In this document: positions 14,247-14,326 of the stretch, one piece after another
Numbering within the stretch: the first letter of the stretch is position 1
Layout of the letters: each line of letters opens with the position of its first letter
From: Thermodesulfobacteriales bacterium
GTDB taxonomy: Bacteria; Desulfobacterota; Thermodesulfobacteria; Thermodesulfobacteriales; Thermodesulfatatoraceae
Assembly: GCA_026985945.1 (NCBI GenBank)
Contig: JALSPN010000085.1
Span: forward strand, 1 to 14,326
Direction of reading: 5' to 3'
DNA: 14,326 nt
Notes under the pieces: model-generated
The model's input: only the letters and a program-made list of their open reading frames with translations
The model's database searches: none
Told to the model about the DNA's origin: nothing
Program-made: the position numbers and the translations under genes

Positions 14247-14326
14247 ATGGCGATTATGGAAGATTCTTTGCCCACCGAAGGTAAGGGGATTCGTTTGATC
14301 CTGGGGGAGCCTGTGCAGCGGGATTT
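14247..14326 (+). CDS. start of an unidentified gene, cut by the window edge
   Basis: ATG at 14247 follows AAGGAGG (14233-14239) with a 7-base gap, a very good translation start. The frame stays open to the right edge for 26 full codons (MAIMEDSLPTEGKGIRL...). No family can be assigned from so short a piece. KGIRLILGEP faintly recalls the pre-helix segment of MATE-type transporters, but this is only an impression. The gene is divergent from hrcA, and the two share a 165-base gap. Confidence 0.7.
   Translation, partial: MAIMEDSLPTEGKGIRLILGEPVQRD

Overview
The window looks like a piece of the chromosome of a Gram-negative, probably thermophilic bacterium. DnaK carries the extra segment in the first part of its ATPase domain that is typical of Gram-negative DnaKs. 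HrcA is present, start sites mostly have strong AGGAGG-type Shine-Dalgarno (SD) sequences, genes are tightly packed with ATGA overlaps, and the proteins are rich in Lys, Glu and Arg. A Thermodesulfobacteria-like or deep delta-proteobacteria-like host fits best, but that is an inference from gene style and not a database result. I see no tRNA, rRNA, insertion sequence, prophage gene or CRISPR array.

Left part (1-2070): an NAD kinase gene on the + strand ends tail-to-tail against a two-gene - strand operon. That operon encodes a membrane-anchored DUF948 (YtxG-like) protein followed by a YtxH-like coiled-coil membrane protein. The stop codons of NAD kinase and the YtxH-like gene overlap. Middle (2075-8069, + strand): a very large SNF2-family helicase/ATPase of 1361 residues with about 900 residues before its helicase core, then a DUF1015 protein with a GHHR motif, translationally coupled to a small cysteine-rich YkgJ-like protein.

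Right part (8073-14081, - strand): transcription runs hrcA, grpE, dnaK, then a strong intrinsic terminator, then rsmD (16S rRNA methyltransferase), coaD (coenzyme A synthesis), a secreted DUF3108 protein and a class II aldolase-like enzyme. The last four genes overlap one another by 4, 20 and 4 bases. HrcA, GrpE and DnaK form the classical heat-shock repressor and chaperone set; dnaJ is not next to them. At 14247 a divergent + strand gene starts and runs off the edge.

The most unusual signals are regulatory. A 12-base perfect inverted repeat encloses the first SD and start codon of grpE. A compact palindrome resembling a shortened CIRCE operator sits inside the hrcA promoter. The dnaK terminator runs directly into the rsmD start codon. 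Among the proteins, RsmD has TPPY where the family normally has DPPY or NPPY, and the DUF1015 protein carries a ParB/SerK-like GHHR motif. I see no clear defence or mobile system; the SNF2 protein is the only accessory-looking gene.
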